Assembly (NCBI GenBank): GCA_036389455.1
Contig: DASVPW010000041.1
Span: forward strand, 36,447 to 100,446
Length of the DNA: 64,000 bases
From: JAJKJG01 sp036389455
GTDB lineage: Bacteria; Pseudomonadota; Alphaproteobacteria; Rhizobiales; Beijerinckiaceae
Direction: 5' to 3'
A model generated the notes under the pieces. That model saw only the letters and a program-made list of their open reading frames with translations. It was not told the DNA's origin and searched no databases. Shown here piece by piece: positions 1-8,034 of this stretch. A program made the translations under genes and the position numbers. The first letter of the stretch is position 1, and each line of letters begins with the position of its first letter.

Positions 1-1305
1 GCGATCTGTTTCGTCGCCAAGGCCTGGGACTACCACGTCCGCGTGGCGCTGGAGACGACGCCCGAAGAAAACCTCGACGGCATCCGCGACAGCGTGCGGG
101 CGGCGCTCGCGCGCGGCCGCGAGGTCGTTGTCGACTGCGAGCACTTCTTCGACGGCTACAAGGCGAACCCGGACTACGCGCTTGCCTGCGCCCGCGCGGG
201 CTACGCCGCGGGCGCGCGCTGGGTCGTCCTGTGCGACACCAACGGCGGCACGCTGCCGCACGAGGTCGCGCGCATCGTGTCCGAGGTCGCACAGGCGGTG
301 CCGGGCGACAATCTCGGCATCCACGCCCACGACGACTGCGGCTGCGCCGTCGCGAACTCGCTCGCCGCCGTCGAGGCCGGGGCACGGCAGATCCAGGGTA
401 CCCTCAACGGCCTCGGCGAGCGCTGCGGCAACGCCAACCTCGTCACCCTCATCGGCGCCCTGAAGCTGAAACCGGACTACGCCGCGCGCTTCGAGACCGG
501 CGTGCTGGACGAGGCGATGGCGGATCTCACGCATACCTCGCGGGCTCTCGACGAGATCCTCAACCGCCAGCCGAACCGGCACGCGCCTTTCGTCGGCGCC
601 TCGGCCTTCGCCACGAAGGCCGGCATTCACGCCTCCGCGGTTCTGAAGGACCCGCGCACCTACGAGCACGTCGAGCCGGAGAGCGTCGGCAACGCCCGCA
701 GGCTCCTGGTGTCGGACCAGGCCGGGCGCTCGAACATCCTGGCCGAGCTCGAGCGCGTCGGCATCCGCCTCGACCGGAACGACCGCCGCGTCTCCCGCGT
801 GCTCGAGGAGGTGAAGGCCAAGGAGGCCGAGGGCTACGCCTTCGAGGGCGCCGACGCCTCGTTCCAACTCCTCGTCAAGCGCGTGCTCGGCGAGGTGCCG
901 CAGTTCTTCGAGGTCGAGCGCTTCAAGATCAGCGTCGAGCGGCGCCACAACGCGGTCGGCCAGCTCGTCACCGTCGCCGAGGCGATCGTCAAGGTGAAGG
1001 TCGGCGACGAGGTGCTGATCTCCGCCGCAGAAGGCAACGGCCCGGTCAACGCCCTCGATCTCGCCCTGCGCAAGGACCTCGGCAAGTACCAGCACCTGAT
1101 CGGCGACCTCGAGCTCGTCGACTACAAGGTCAGGATCTTCCAGGGCGGCTCGGACGCGGTCACACGGGTGCTGATCGAGTCGGGCGACTCCACGGGCGAG
1201 CGCTGGTTCACGGTCGGGGTCTCGGCCAACATCATCGACGCCTCGTTCCAGGCGCTGACCGATTCCATCACCTACAAACTGATGCGCGCCGGCGCGAAAG
1301 CCTGA
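1..1305 (+). CDS. cimA: (R)-citramalate synthase, 5'-truncated by window edge
   Basis: The frame is open from base 1, so the N-terminus lies outside the window; 434 codons remain before TGA. CimA condenses pyruvate with acetyl-CoA to citramalate, the entry to a threonine-independent isoleucine route. The HMGL-like barrel shows the metal- and substrate-binding segments VLCDTNGG and GIHAHDDCG, followed by GTLNGLGERCGNANL and the alpha-IPM/citramalate linker segment FVGASAFATKAGIHASA. The C-terminal ~130 residues form the LeuA-type allosteric domain, normally isoleucine-responsive in this family. The CimA call rather than LeuA rests on the opening KAWDYHVRVALETT, typical of the long CimA subfamily. 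The downstream gene is convergent, 26 bp away. Confidence 0.93.
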   Translation, partial: AICFVAKAWDYHVRVALETTPEENLDGIRDSVRAALARGREVVVDCEHFFDGYKANPDYALACARAGYAAGARWVVLCDTNGGTLPHEVARIVSEVAQAVPGDNLGIHAHDDCGCAVANSLAAVEAGARQIQGTLNGLGERCGNANLVTLIGALKLKPDYAARFETGVLDEAMADLTHTSRALDEILNRQPNRHAPFVGASAFATKAGIHASAVLKDPRTYEHVEPESVGNARRLLVSDQAGRSNILAELERVGIRLDRNDRRVSRVLEEVKAKEAEGYAFEGADASFQLLVKRVLGEVPQFFEVERFKISVERRHNAVGQLVTVAEAIVKVKVGDEVLISAAEGNGPVNALDLALRKDLGKYQHLIGDLELVDYKVRIFQGGSDAVTRVLIESGDSTGERWFTVGVSANIIDASFQALTDSITYKLMRAGAKA

Positions 1306-1331
1306 GCCCGTCTCCCGCCGGGAAAAGCGCG

Positions 1332-1721
1332 TCAATCCGTAAAGCGGATCGTCTTCTCCTTGCAGACGTCGAACTCGCCGACGTCGACAAGTCCCTCGCT
1401 CTCGAAGGTCGCCTGGACGGAGACGGTGCAGCCCTTGAGCTTCGGCAGCTTCACGACGGCCTTCGCCTTCGGGGCGAGCGGCTTCGAGACGGTCGCGGTC
1501 TGGTCGTCATCGCCGGTGATGACGATGCGGGTTGCGGTATGGGTGCTGGCGTTCGTCACCGTGACGGCGGCGGCAGGCTTCGGCGCGGCCGCCCGCTTCG
1601 CCCGCGGCTTCGCCGGGGCGGCGGGCGCCTCGGTCCCAGCGGGCGCCGGCGGCGCCTGCGCGACGGCGGCATCGGCCAGGAGGAGCGCGCAGGCGAGGCC
1701 AGCGAGAATCGGAAGGCGCAT
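1332..1721 (-). CDS. Small secreted protein of unknown function
   Basis: This 129-residue protein has a clear Sec signal peptide ending near AVAQA (residues 1-22), then an Ala/Pro/Lys-rich linker (about 23-52). The C-terminal domain of about 75 residues has alternating hydrophobic residues and two cysteines (KGCTV and FDVCKEK) that could form a periplasmic disulfide. I do not recognise a named family. It is convergent with cimA and is followed on its own strand only after a gap of 75 bp, so it looks monocistronic. The function is unknown. Confidence 0.7.
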   Translation of the reverse strand: MRLPILAGLACALLLADAAVAQAPPAPAGTEAPAAPAKPRAKRAAAPKPAAAVTVTNASTHTATRIVITGDDDQTATVSKPLAPKAKAVVKLPKLKGCTVSVQATFESEGLVDVGEFDVCKEKTIRFTD

Positions 1722-1796
1722 GGTGTTCCCCTCAAAGCAGCGCGACGTCCCGGACGAGGCTTTAAGCCGTTTCAGGGGCGCTGAGAAGAGCGCCGC

Positions 1797-2402
1797 TCAA
1801 AAACGCTGCTCGATCGTCGCGACGCGCTCGGGGCTCGACTCGGGCAGGCGCCGCGCCGCCTGCCGCAGCATTGGGATGACGTCGTCGACCTCCTCGGCCA
1901 CGAAGTAGTTCAGCTCGAGCCCGGGGCGGATGAAGCCGAACTGGCGCATGTGCGCGAAGAGCTGCAGGAGCGGGCGCCAGAACCCGTTCACGCTCAGCAT
2001 CAGGATCGGCTTCGTGTGCTGGCCGAGCTGGGCCCAGGTCATCTGCTCGACGAGCTCCTCCAAGGTGCCGATGCCGCCGGGCAGCGCCACGAAGGCGTCG
2101 GCGCGCTCGAACATCAGGCGCTTGCGGGTGTGCATGTCCGGGACGATGACCGTCTCCTGAACGTCATCCAGCATGCGCTCGCGGGATTTCAGGAACTCCG
2201 GGATGATCCCGGTGACGTGGCCGCCGCTGTCGAGCACCGCGCGGGCGACGGTGCCCATCAGCCCGACGTTGCCGCCGCCGTACACGAGGCCGATCCCGGC
2301 CTTCGCCATCTGCCGGCCGAGCGCCTCCGCGATGTCCGCGAAGACCGGGTCGTTGCCCGGCCCGGAGCCGCAATAGACGCAGATGGTACGGATGTCGCTC
2401 AT
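1797..2402 (-). CDS. LOG-family (TIGR00730) nucleotide 5'-monophosphate phosphoribohydrolase
   Basis: This 201-residue Rossmann-fold protein has the LOG signature: VYCGSGPG near the start, VYGGGNVGLMG, and the catalytic motif PGGIGTLEE preceded by the substrate-binding segment MHTRKRLMFERADAFVALP. Family members hydrolyse cytokinin riboside or purine nucleoside monophosphates to free base and ribose-5-phosphate; the exact substrate cannot be read here. I use the ATG at 2402 because the conserved fold begins at IRTICVYCGS. An upstream in-frame start would add 20 non-conserved residues. It is cytoplasmic by composition and appears to be a single gene. Confidence 0.9.
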   Translation of the reverse strand: MSDIRTICVYCGSGPGNDPVFADIAEALGRQMAKAGIGLVYGGGNVGLMGTVARAVLDSGGHVTGIIPEFLKSRERMLDDVQETVIVPDMHTRKRLMFERADAFVALPGGIGTLEELVEQMTWAQLGQHTKPILMLSVNGFWRPLLQLFAHMRQFGFIRPGLELNYFVAEEVDDVIPMLRQAARRLPESSPERVATIEQRF

Positions 2403-2530
2403 CGCTGAACCCGGAGGGGCGGGGGCCCAAGTTGGATCGTAACGCATCATTTTTGACCGCAAGGCGTTGGCCTCTTAGAGCATAAACGGCGTAAAGTGCC
2501 GATCGGTGCCGCCTCTAGGTGTGGACAAGG

Positions 2531-4084
2531 ATGGCCATTTCACGGCTGGGCCGGACCGTCGCCGCCCTGTCGGGCGTCGTGGCCCTCGCGGCGGCGGTGA
2601 CCTGGTTCGGCATCCTCGAGCCGCAGCGCCAGCGCGCCTCTGGCCCCGCCGGCGTCGGCCCAGGCGGGCAGCCTGCCGCGCCCGAGGCGCCGGTGGCTCC
2701 TTCTCCCTTGGCGGGCGCGCCGGCCGAGCCCGGGACGGCCCCGGCTCCGCCTCCACCCGCACCGCCGGAGGCGCTCGCGCCCTCGTTCGACATCGTCCGG
2801 GTCGAGCCGACGGGCGAGAGCGTCATCGCCGGACGGGCGGCGCCGGGCTCGACCGTGGAGCTCCTGCGCGACGGCAAGCCACATGCCCGGACCCTCAGCG
2901 ACGGGTCGGGGCTGTTCGCCTTCGTGCCGCCGCCGTTCCCGCCGGGCTCCCAGGAGATCGTGCTCCAGGCGACCGCGCCGGACGGCACCCGCACCAGGTC
3001 GCGGGAGAGCGTCACCGTCGCGGTCGCCGAGCGGCGGGACGTAAAGCCCCTGATCGCGCTCACGACCCCGGACAAGCCGACCGTGATCCTGTCCTCGCCG
3101 GATTCACCGGCGCCGGCCCCGGCGGAGGCGAAAGCCGCCGAGCCGCAGGCGCGGACGGCGGCCCTCCCGGACGCCGCCAAGCCCGACGCCGGGGCGGCCC
3201 GTCCGCCCGCCCCGCAGGCCCGGCCCGATGCCGCGCCGATTGTCCCCGTCCCGGGGGCGGCCGCTCCCCCGGTTCCCGCCGCCGGCCCGCGGGCGCAGGT
3301 GCGGATCGCGAGTGTCGAGGCGGAGGAGGGCGGACGCCTCTTCGTCAGCGGCCAGGCGGCGCCGGGGGCGACGGTCAGGCTCTACCTCAACGACACCCTG
3401 ATCGCGCCGGGCGGCGCCGGCACGGACGGGCGCGTGTCCTTCGCGATCGGGCGGGGGGTGAGGCCCGGCGGCTATCGCGTGCGTCTCGACGACGTCGACC
3501 CGGTGTCGGGCGAGGTGAAGTCCCGGGCCGAGGTCGAGTTCCGGATGCCGGCCCCGCTCGCCGTCGAGCTGCCGCCGTCGGCCGAGCCCCTCGTGACGAA
3601 CCTGCCGCCGGCGCCCCGGGCCGCCGAGGAGAGGGCAGTCGCCACCGCGCCGAGCACGCTGCCTTCGGGCAGGGCGCCCTCGGCCCCGGCAAGCCCGCCG
3701 GCCGCGCCCGCGCCGCAGCCGCCTGCCGGCCCGGCCGTGACCGCGCCGAGCCCGCCGACCCCGTCCCCGCCCGCAGCCGCGCGGAGCCCTGCCGTCGCGG
3801 CGGCGCCGGACCGGACCGCATCCGCGGAAGCCGCCGCGCCGTCGCCCGAGCCTCCCCGGGCCGCGCCGCGCGAGCTCGATCCCGGCACCGTGCTCGTGCC
3901 CGAGATCAACACCGCGATCGTGAGCCGCGGCGACAACCTCTGGCGCATCAGCAAGCGGGTCTACGGGCGCGGCGTGCGCTACACCGTGATCTATCGCGCC
4001 AACGAGGAGCAGATCCGCAGCCCGCGGCTGATCTATCCGGGCCAGGTTTTCGTGCTGCCGCCGGAAGGGAGCGCGCGGCCGTAG
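2531..4084 (+). CDS. Membrane-anchored LysM / Ig-like-repeat protein
   Basis: About 517 residues. An N-terminal membrane anchor or uncleaved signal (RTVAALSGVVALAAAVTWFG) is followed by a Pro/Ala-rich linker and two related beta-sandwich repeats (roughly 85-150 and 260-330), each containing a G-x-A-APG-(S/A)-TV-x-L-x-L pattern. A very Pro/Ala-rich segment (about 340-450) precedes a C-terminal LysM domain (SRGDNLWRISKRVYG to YPGQVFVLP). LysM binds peptidoglycan N-acetylglucosamine, so the protein probably bridges inner membrane and cell wall. This architecture is common in Rhizobiales, but its function is undefined. A GTG at 2519 is an alternative start; neither start has a strong ribosome binding site. 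Confidence 0.85.
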   Translation: MAISRLGRTVAALSGVVALAAAVTWFGILEPQRQRASGPAGVGPGGQPAAPEAPVAPSPLAGAPAEPGTAPAPPPPAPPEALAPSFDIVRVEPTGESVIAGRAAPGSTVELLRDGKPHARTLSDGSGLFAFVPPPFPPGSQEIVLQATAPDGTRTRSRESVTVAVAERRDVKPLIALTTPDKPTVILSSPDSPAPAPAEAKAAEPQARTAALPDAAKPDAGAARPPAPQARPDAAPIVPVPGAAAPPVPAAGPRAQVRIASVEAEEGGRLFVSGQAAPGATVRLYLNDTLIAPGGAGTDGRVSFAIGRGVRPGGYRVRLDDVDPVSGEVKSRAEVEFRMPAPLAVELPPSAEPLVTNLPPAPRAAEERAVATAPSTLPSGRAPSAPASPPAAPAPQPPAGPAVTAPSPPTPSPPAAARSPAVAAAPDRTASAEAAAPSPEPPRAAPRELDPGTVLVPEINTAIVSRGDNLWRISKRVYGRGVRYTVIYRANEEQIRSPRLIYPGQVFVLPPEGSARP

Positions 4085-4157
4085 CACGCATTTCCCCACT
4101 TGCGGGGAGGTGGGTGTACGCAGCGGCGGAAAAGCCTATATCGGTCGCGACACATTC
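4085..4157 (+). repeat. Short intergenic repeat, relative of 7198-7266
   Basis: Between the LysM gene and the ABC exporter lies a TTCCCC...GGGGAGG palindrome, then TACGCAGCGGCGG and ATCGGTCGCGACACATT. The intergenic sequence after psd (7198-7266) has the same order: TTCTCCC...GGAGGGA, TACGCAGGCGGCG and ATCGGCCGCGACGCATT. The shared order of three blocks suggests two copies of one degenerate intergenic element. I found these by eye; no alignment statistics are available. Confidence 0.4.
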
Positions 4158-4171
4158 CGGACCCAACGAAT

Positions 4172-6076
4172 ATGCCATCCGTTTCCCCGACCGCTCCGGC
4201 GGACGCCGTCCGCCCGGAGCGGCCCGGACTGGTCGCGACCTTCCGCAAGCTGTGGCCTTATCTCTGGCCGCATGGGCGCGCCGACCTCCAGCGGCGCGTG
4301 TTCTACGCCTTCGGGCTGCTGCTTGCCGCGAAGCTCGTGACGGTGGTCACGCCCTTCACCTTCAAGTGGGCGACGGATGCCCTCGTGGCGGTCACCGAAG
4401 GCAAGCCCGCGCGGGGCCTCTGGGGCGCGCCGATCCTCTTGACCGCGCTCTACGGCCTCGTCCGCATCGCCATGGCGCTGCTGACGCAGGTGCGGGACGG
4501 GCTCTTCGCCAAGGTCGCGATGCACGCGGTCAGGCAGCTCGCGCTCAAGACCTTCCGGCACATGCACCGCCTGTCGCTGCGCTTCCACCTCGAGCGCAAG
4601 ACCGGCGGCCTGACCCGCGTCCTCGAGCGCGGGCGCAACGGCATCGAGGAGCTGTCGCGGCTCTTCGTGCTGCAGCTCATCCCGACGATCCTCGAGTTCG
4701 TGCTCGTGCTCGGGATCCTGACGTGGCAGTTCGACTGGACCTACGCGGCGGTCGTGCTGGCGATGGTCGCGATCTATCTCGGCTACACCTACCAGGCGAC
4801 CGAGTGGCGCATCGCGATCCGCAAGCGGATGAACGAGTCGGACACCGACGCCAACACCAAGGCGGTCGACTCGCTCCTCAACTACGAGACCGTGAAGTAC
4901 TTCGGGGCCGAGGCGCGGGAGACCGAGCGCTACGACCGCTCGATGGCGCGCTACGAGCGCGCCTCGACCGAGACCTACACCTCGCTCGCGGTGCTGAACG
5001 CGGGCCAGGCCGCGATTTTCACCGTCGGGATGGCGGTCGTGATGGGCCTCGCCGCCCGCGACATCATGGCGGGGCGCACCACCATCGGCAGCTTCGTCCT
5101 CGTCAACGCCATGCTGGTGCAGCTCTACATCCCGCTCAACTTCATGGGCATGCTGTACCGCGAGATCAAGCAGGCCCTCATCGACATCGACGACATGTTC
5201 TCGATCCTGGAGAAGAACCCCGAGATCGAGGACCGCCCGGGCGCGAAGCCGCTCGCCGTCACCGAGGGGCGCGTGCGCTTCGAGGACGTGCACTTCGCCT
5301 ATGTGCCGGAGCGCGAGATCCTCAAAGGGATCACGTTCGAGGTGCCGCCGGGGAAGACCATCGCCATCGTCGGCCCGTCGGGCGCCGGCAAGTCGACGGT
5401 CTCGCGCCTCCTCTTCCGCTTCTACGAGCCGACCAGGGGCCGCATCCTGATCGACGGGCAGGACATCGCGGAGGTGACGCAGGAGAGCCTGCGCGCCGCT
5501 GTCGGCATGGTGCCGCAGGACACGGTATTGTTCAACGACACTATCGGCTACAACGTCCGCTACGGCCGCTGGGACGCCTCCGAGGAGGACATCCGGGACG
5601 CCGCGCGGCTCGCTCAGATCGACCGCTTCATCGCCACGATGCCCGAGGGCTACGAGACCCCCGTCGGCGAGCGCGGGCTGAAGCTGTCGGGCGGCGAGAA
5701 GCAGCGCGTCGCGATTGCCCGCACGATCCTGAAAGGACCGCCGGTCCTCGTCCTCGACGAGGCGACCTCCGCCCTCGACTCATTCACCGAGCGGCAGATC
5801 CAGGACGCCCTCGACCGGGTCAGCCGCGGCCGCACCACCCTCGTCATCGCGCACCGCCTCTCGACGGTGATCGGCGCGGACGAGATCATCGTGCTGGACA
5901 GGGGCGTCATCGTCGAGCGCGGCACCCACGCCTCGCTCCTCGCCCGCGGCGGCGTTTACGCGGCGATGTGGAACCGCCAGCGTCAAGCCCAGGAGGCCCG
6001 CGAGGCCCTGAAGCGCGCCGAGGAGGAAGAGAAGGAGGAAGAGGGGCCGTCGGTGCGCGTGAGCCTCGCGAGTTGA
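4172..6076 (+). CDS. Atm1/HMT1-type ABC exporter (permease-ATPase fusion)
   Basis: This 634-residue half-transporter has an N-terminal six-helix type-IV ABC exporter domain (about 40-340) and a C-terminal nucleotide-binding domain. The Walker A GPSGAGKS carries Lys407; the signature is LSGGEKQR, the Walker B VLVLDEATS, and the H-loop AHRLS. The transmembrane segment NYETVKYFG, with the following Glu/Arg-rich helix, is the hallmark of Atm1 (mitochondrial and proteobacterial glutathione/persulfide or heavy-metal exporters). It probably acts as a homodimer in the inner membrane. I chose the ATG at 4172 (MPSVSPTAP); an upstream in-frame ATG at 4100 would translate intergenic repeat sequence. No obvious ribosome binding site is visible. 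Confidence 0.92.
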   Translation: MPSVSPTAPADAVRPERPGLVATFRKLWPYLWPHGRADLQRRVFYAFGLLLAAKLVTVVTPFTFKWATDALVAVTEGKPARGLWGAPILLTALYGLVRIAMALLTQVRDGLFAKVAMHAVRQLALKTFRHMHRLSLRFHLERKTGGLTRVLERGRNGIEELSRLFVLQLIPTILEFVLVLGILTWQFDWTYAAVVLAMVAIYLGYTYQATEWRIAIRKRMNESDTDANTKAVDSLLNYETVKYFGAEARETERYDRSMARYERASTETYTSLAVLNAGQAAIFTVGMAVVMGLAARDIMAGRTTIGSFVLVNAMLVQLYIPLNFMGMLYREIKQALIDIDDMFSILEKNPEIEDRPGAKPLAVTEGRVRFEDVHFAYVPEREILKGITFEVPPGKTIAIVGPSGAGKSTVSRLLFRFYEPTRGRILIDGQDIAEVTQESLRAAVGMVPQDTVLFNDTIGYNVRYGRWDASEEDIRDAARLAQIDRFIATMPEGYETPVGERGLKLSGGEKQRVAIARTILKGPPVLVLDEATSALDSFTERQIQDALDRVSRGRTTLVIAHRLSTVIGADEIIVLDRGVIVERGTHASLLARGGVYAAMWNRQRQAQEAREALKRAEEEEKEEEGPSVRVSLAS

Positions 6077-6134
6077 CGCATCATCCCGCCCCCACCACTG
6101 TCATCGAAGATCATGGGGGCCATCCTCCCAAGCC

Positions 6135-6247
6135 CCTCATCCTGAGGTGCGAGCGGAGCGAGCCTCGAAGGACGCACCCCGCCGCTGCAGCGGCACCGCC
6201 ATGCGTGCTTCGAGGCCGCCGCTTCGCGTCGGCGCCTCAGCATGAGG
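6135..6247. repeat. REP/BIME-like palindromic element
   Basis: The element is bounded by two CCTCA-N3-TGAGG palindromes at 6135-6147 and 6235-6247. Its inner arms are complementary in outline (GAGCCTCGAAGGACGCA on the left, TGCGTGCTTCGAGGC on the right), with a perfect 14-bp palindrome GCCGCTGCAGCGGC at 6181-6194 in the centre. Such CCTCA...TGAGG elements are dispersed intergenically in Methylobacterium, Bradyrhizobium and relatives. It lies between the ABC exporter and the psd duplication and could fold as a long hairpin that protects or ends the upstream transcript. Confidence 0.75.
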
Positions 6248-6278
6248 AGGAATGTATGGTTCACCGCGGGGAAGCCGA

Positions 6279-6494
6279 ATGACCGACATCCTCGAATCCA
6301 TGCGGCGGATCTTCGTGCCGATCCATCGCGAGGGCTACCCGTTCATCGTCGTCGGGTTGATCCTGGCCCGCGGCCATCGTGCCGCATACAGAGAGGCCGG
6401 ACACATGACTGCACCCGACCAAGGCCAAACCTCCAAAAAGCCCTTGCCCAGCAGGGGTCGTCCACACATGACAGTGGAGAGCGGGACATCATGA
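6279..6494 (+). pseudogene. Truncated duplicate of psd 5' end (chimeric 71-aa ORF)
   Basis: The first 30 codons are identical to the start of psd, because 6279-6369 is an exact copy of 6491-6581. The frame then enters unrelated sequence (from RGHRAAYREAGH) and stops at a TGA that overlaps the psd ATG as ATGA (6491-6494). The product would keep the membrane-seeking N-terminus of Psd but none of its catalytic part. It may be a decayed duplication, or a leader ORF translationally coupled to psd. A GAGGAGGA purine run (6244-6251) lies about 27 bases upstream, too far to be a good ribosome binding site. Confidence 0.7.
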
Positions 6495-6581
6495 CCGACA
6501 TCCTCGAATCCATGCGGCGGATCTTCGTGCCGATCCATCGCGAGGGCTACCCGTTCATCGTCGTCGGGTTGATCCTGGCCC
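6279..6581 (+). repeat. 91-bp exact direct repeat flanking a 121-bp insert at psd
   Basis: Bases 6279-6369 and 6491-6581 are identical; both copies begin at the ATG of psd, and they lie 212 bp apart. The 121-bp segment between them is not similar to either flank that I can see. Because the copies are perfect, the event is recent or maintained by gene conversion. The repeat boundary exactly at the start codon is unusual for a random slippage duplication. Confidence 0.95.
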
Positions 6582-7195
6582 TCGTCCTCGGGCATTGGGT
6601 GTGGGCGCCGCTCGGCTGGCTCTTCGCCGTCCTGACGCTGTGGATGTGCTACTTCTTCCGCGACCCGGTCCGCGTCACCCCCTTGCGCGACGGCCTCGTG
6701 GTGTCGCCGGCGGACGGGCGCGTCAGCATGATCGTGACCGCGGTGCCGCCGGCCGAGACCGGCTTGCCGGCGGAGCCGATGACCCGCATCTCGGTGTTCA
6801 TGAACGTGTTCGACTGCCACGTGAACCGCTCGCCCGTGACGGGGCGGATCGTCGAGCAGGTCTACACGCCGGGCCTCTTCCTCAACGCCGAGCTCGACAA
6901 GGCGAGCGAGGACAACGAGCGCAACGCCTTCGTGATCGAGACGACGGGCGCGCGCATCGGCGTGGTGCAGATCGCGGGGCTCGTCGCGCGCCGCATTGTC
7001 ATCTTCGCGCGCGAGGGCGACGAGGTCGCGGCGGGAGAGCGCCTCGGCCTCATCCGCTTTGGCTCCCGCGTCGACGTCTATCTCCCCCTCTCGGCCCAGG
7101 TCCTCGCCGGCCTCGACCAGATGGCGATCGCGGGCGAGACCGTGCTGGCCGACCTCAGAGGCCAGGAGGGACCGCGGCAGTTCAAGGCGGAGTGA
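6491..7195 (+). CDS. psd: Phosphatidylserine decarboxylase proenzyme
   Basis: This 234-residue protein makes phosphatidylethanolamine from phosphatidylserine at the inner membrane. It is the short (group II) form common in Rhizobiales: one or two N-terminal membrane segments (about 18-55), the core VVSPADGRVSMI and FMNVFDCHVNRSPVTG, and the autocleavage site F-Gly-Ser-R with Ser192 as the predicted pyruvoyl precursor. Cleavage there leaves an alpha subunit of about 43 residues. The start at 6491 has GGAGAG nine bases upstream. The usual partner pssA does not follow here. Its 5' end is duplicated upstream (6279-6369). Confidence 0.93.
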   Translation: MTDILESMRRIFVPIHREGYPFIVVGLILALVLGHWVWAPLGWLFAVLTLWMCYFFRDPVRVTPLRDGLVVSPADGRVSMIVTAVPPAETGLPAEPMTRISVFMNVFDCHVNRSPVTGRIVEQVYTPGLFLNAELDKASEDNERNAFVIETTGARIGVVQIAGLVARRIVIFAREGDEVAAGERLGLIRFGSRVDVYLPLSAQVLAGLDQMAIAGETVLADLRGQEGPRQFKAE

Positions 7196-7351
7196 TCGAA
7201 TTCTCCCGGAGGGAAGGATACGCAGGCGGCGCCCGACCTGCCGCGCATCGGCCGCGACGCATTGCACGACGATGATAGTTTCGCGGCCGCCGCGTCAGCG
7301 GTTACGATGCCGTGGGCGGCGCCAGGACGCCGCGCCTGCCGGAGCGCAGCG

Positions 7352-7645
7352 ATGATCTATGTCGTGCTCTTCATGGACGACAGCGCGCGGGCGGATGCCC
7401 GCCAGCGCTTCATGCCCGCCCATCTCGATTTCCTCGAGAAGCATCGCGACCGGATCCAGGCCGCAGGGCCTTTGCGCGACGCGGACGGCGCCGCGGCCGG
7501 AGGGCTGTGGCTGGTCGAGGCGGAGAATCCGGATGAGGTCGCGGAACTCTACCGGCGGGACCCGTTCTGGCCGACCGGGCTTCGGAAGTCGGTCCGGGTC
7601 CTCGAATGGTCGCAGGTGTTCGCGGATGGACGCCGCTTGATCTAG
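7352..7645 (+). CDS. YciI-family protein
   Basis: The 97-residue protein is a single YCII (dimeric alpha/beta barrel) domain: MIYVVLFMDD opening, RFMPAHLDFLEKH with the conserved His, GPLRDADG, and the closing DPFWPTGLRKSVRVLEW. The family is structurally related to muconolactone isomerases and is mostly uncharacterised. The ATG at 7352 has GGAG eight bases upstream. An in-frame start at 7262 would add 30 residues from the intergenic repeat and is not supported. It lies 156 bp after psd, so co-transcription is possible but unproven. Confidence 0.88.
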   Translation: MIYVVLFMDDSARADARQRFMPAHLDFLEKHRDRIQAAGPLRDADGAAAGGLWLVEAENPDEVAELYRRDPFWPTGLRKSVRVLEWSQVFADGRRLI

Positions 7646-8034
7646 ACTAGGTCCGCTTACGGCCCACAAAGCAGACGGCCAAAGCGGGCGCACGTACAAC
7701 CCGCTCGCGGAAGCGGATTGCCTCACAGGCTCGCCGGACTTCAGGAAGCTTCAATCAGCTGGACAAGCCGGTCTGCCACCGTCGCCAACGCAAAGGCCCG
7801 CCCGATGATTCTTTTGATTGGGATTCACCATTGTGACGGTTGAATCTGCCTTGCGGCCTTTCTTCAGACGTGAATCGACGCTGTTTGCCCGTTTTTGGGC
7901 GAATGCCGGCCTTCCGTTGCGAGACCGGAGGACTTGAACCCTTTGCCGGCACCATGAGCCCGGCGGCGGATCTTTCCAGACCTTGTCATCGTCTGGCCTC
8001 TGGTCTTGAATGGCCCACCGCGCTCTCATCCCCG
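7646..8034. other. Long leader before the TIR gene with clustered GANTC sites
   Basis: This 389-bp stretch is less G+C-rich than its surroundings. Four GANTC sites, the target of the cell-cycle methyltransferase CcrM, fall within 70 bp (7807, 7822, 7842 and 7872). Two of them flank the segment ACCATTGTGACGGTT. No ORF here shows conserved sequence. The frame of the downstream TIR gene is open back to 7840, but residues upstream of 8035 do not look like protein. This is the probable promoter region of the cluster at 8-16 kb. Confidence 0.5.

Noticed and set aside
2506..6282. A very long + frame running across the LysM and ABC genes (and similar long frames elsewhere)
   Set aside because: It is Arg/Pro/Ala-rich with no conserved motif and lies in another frame of two clear genes; at about 70 % G+C, stop-free shadow frames of 1000 codons or more occur by composition.
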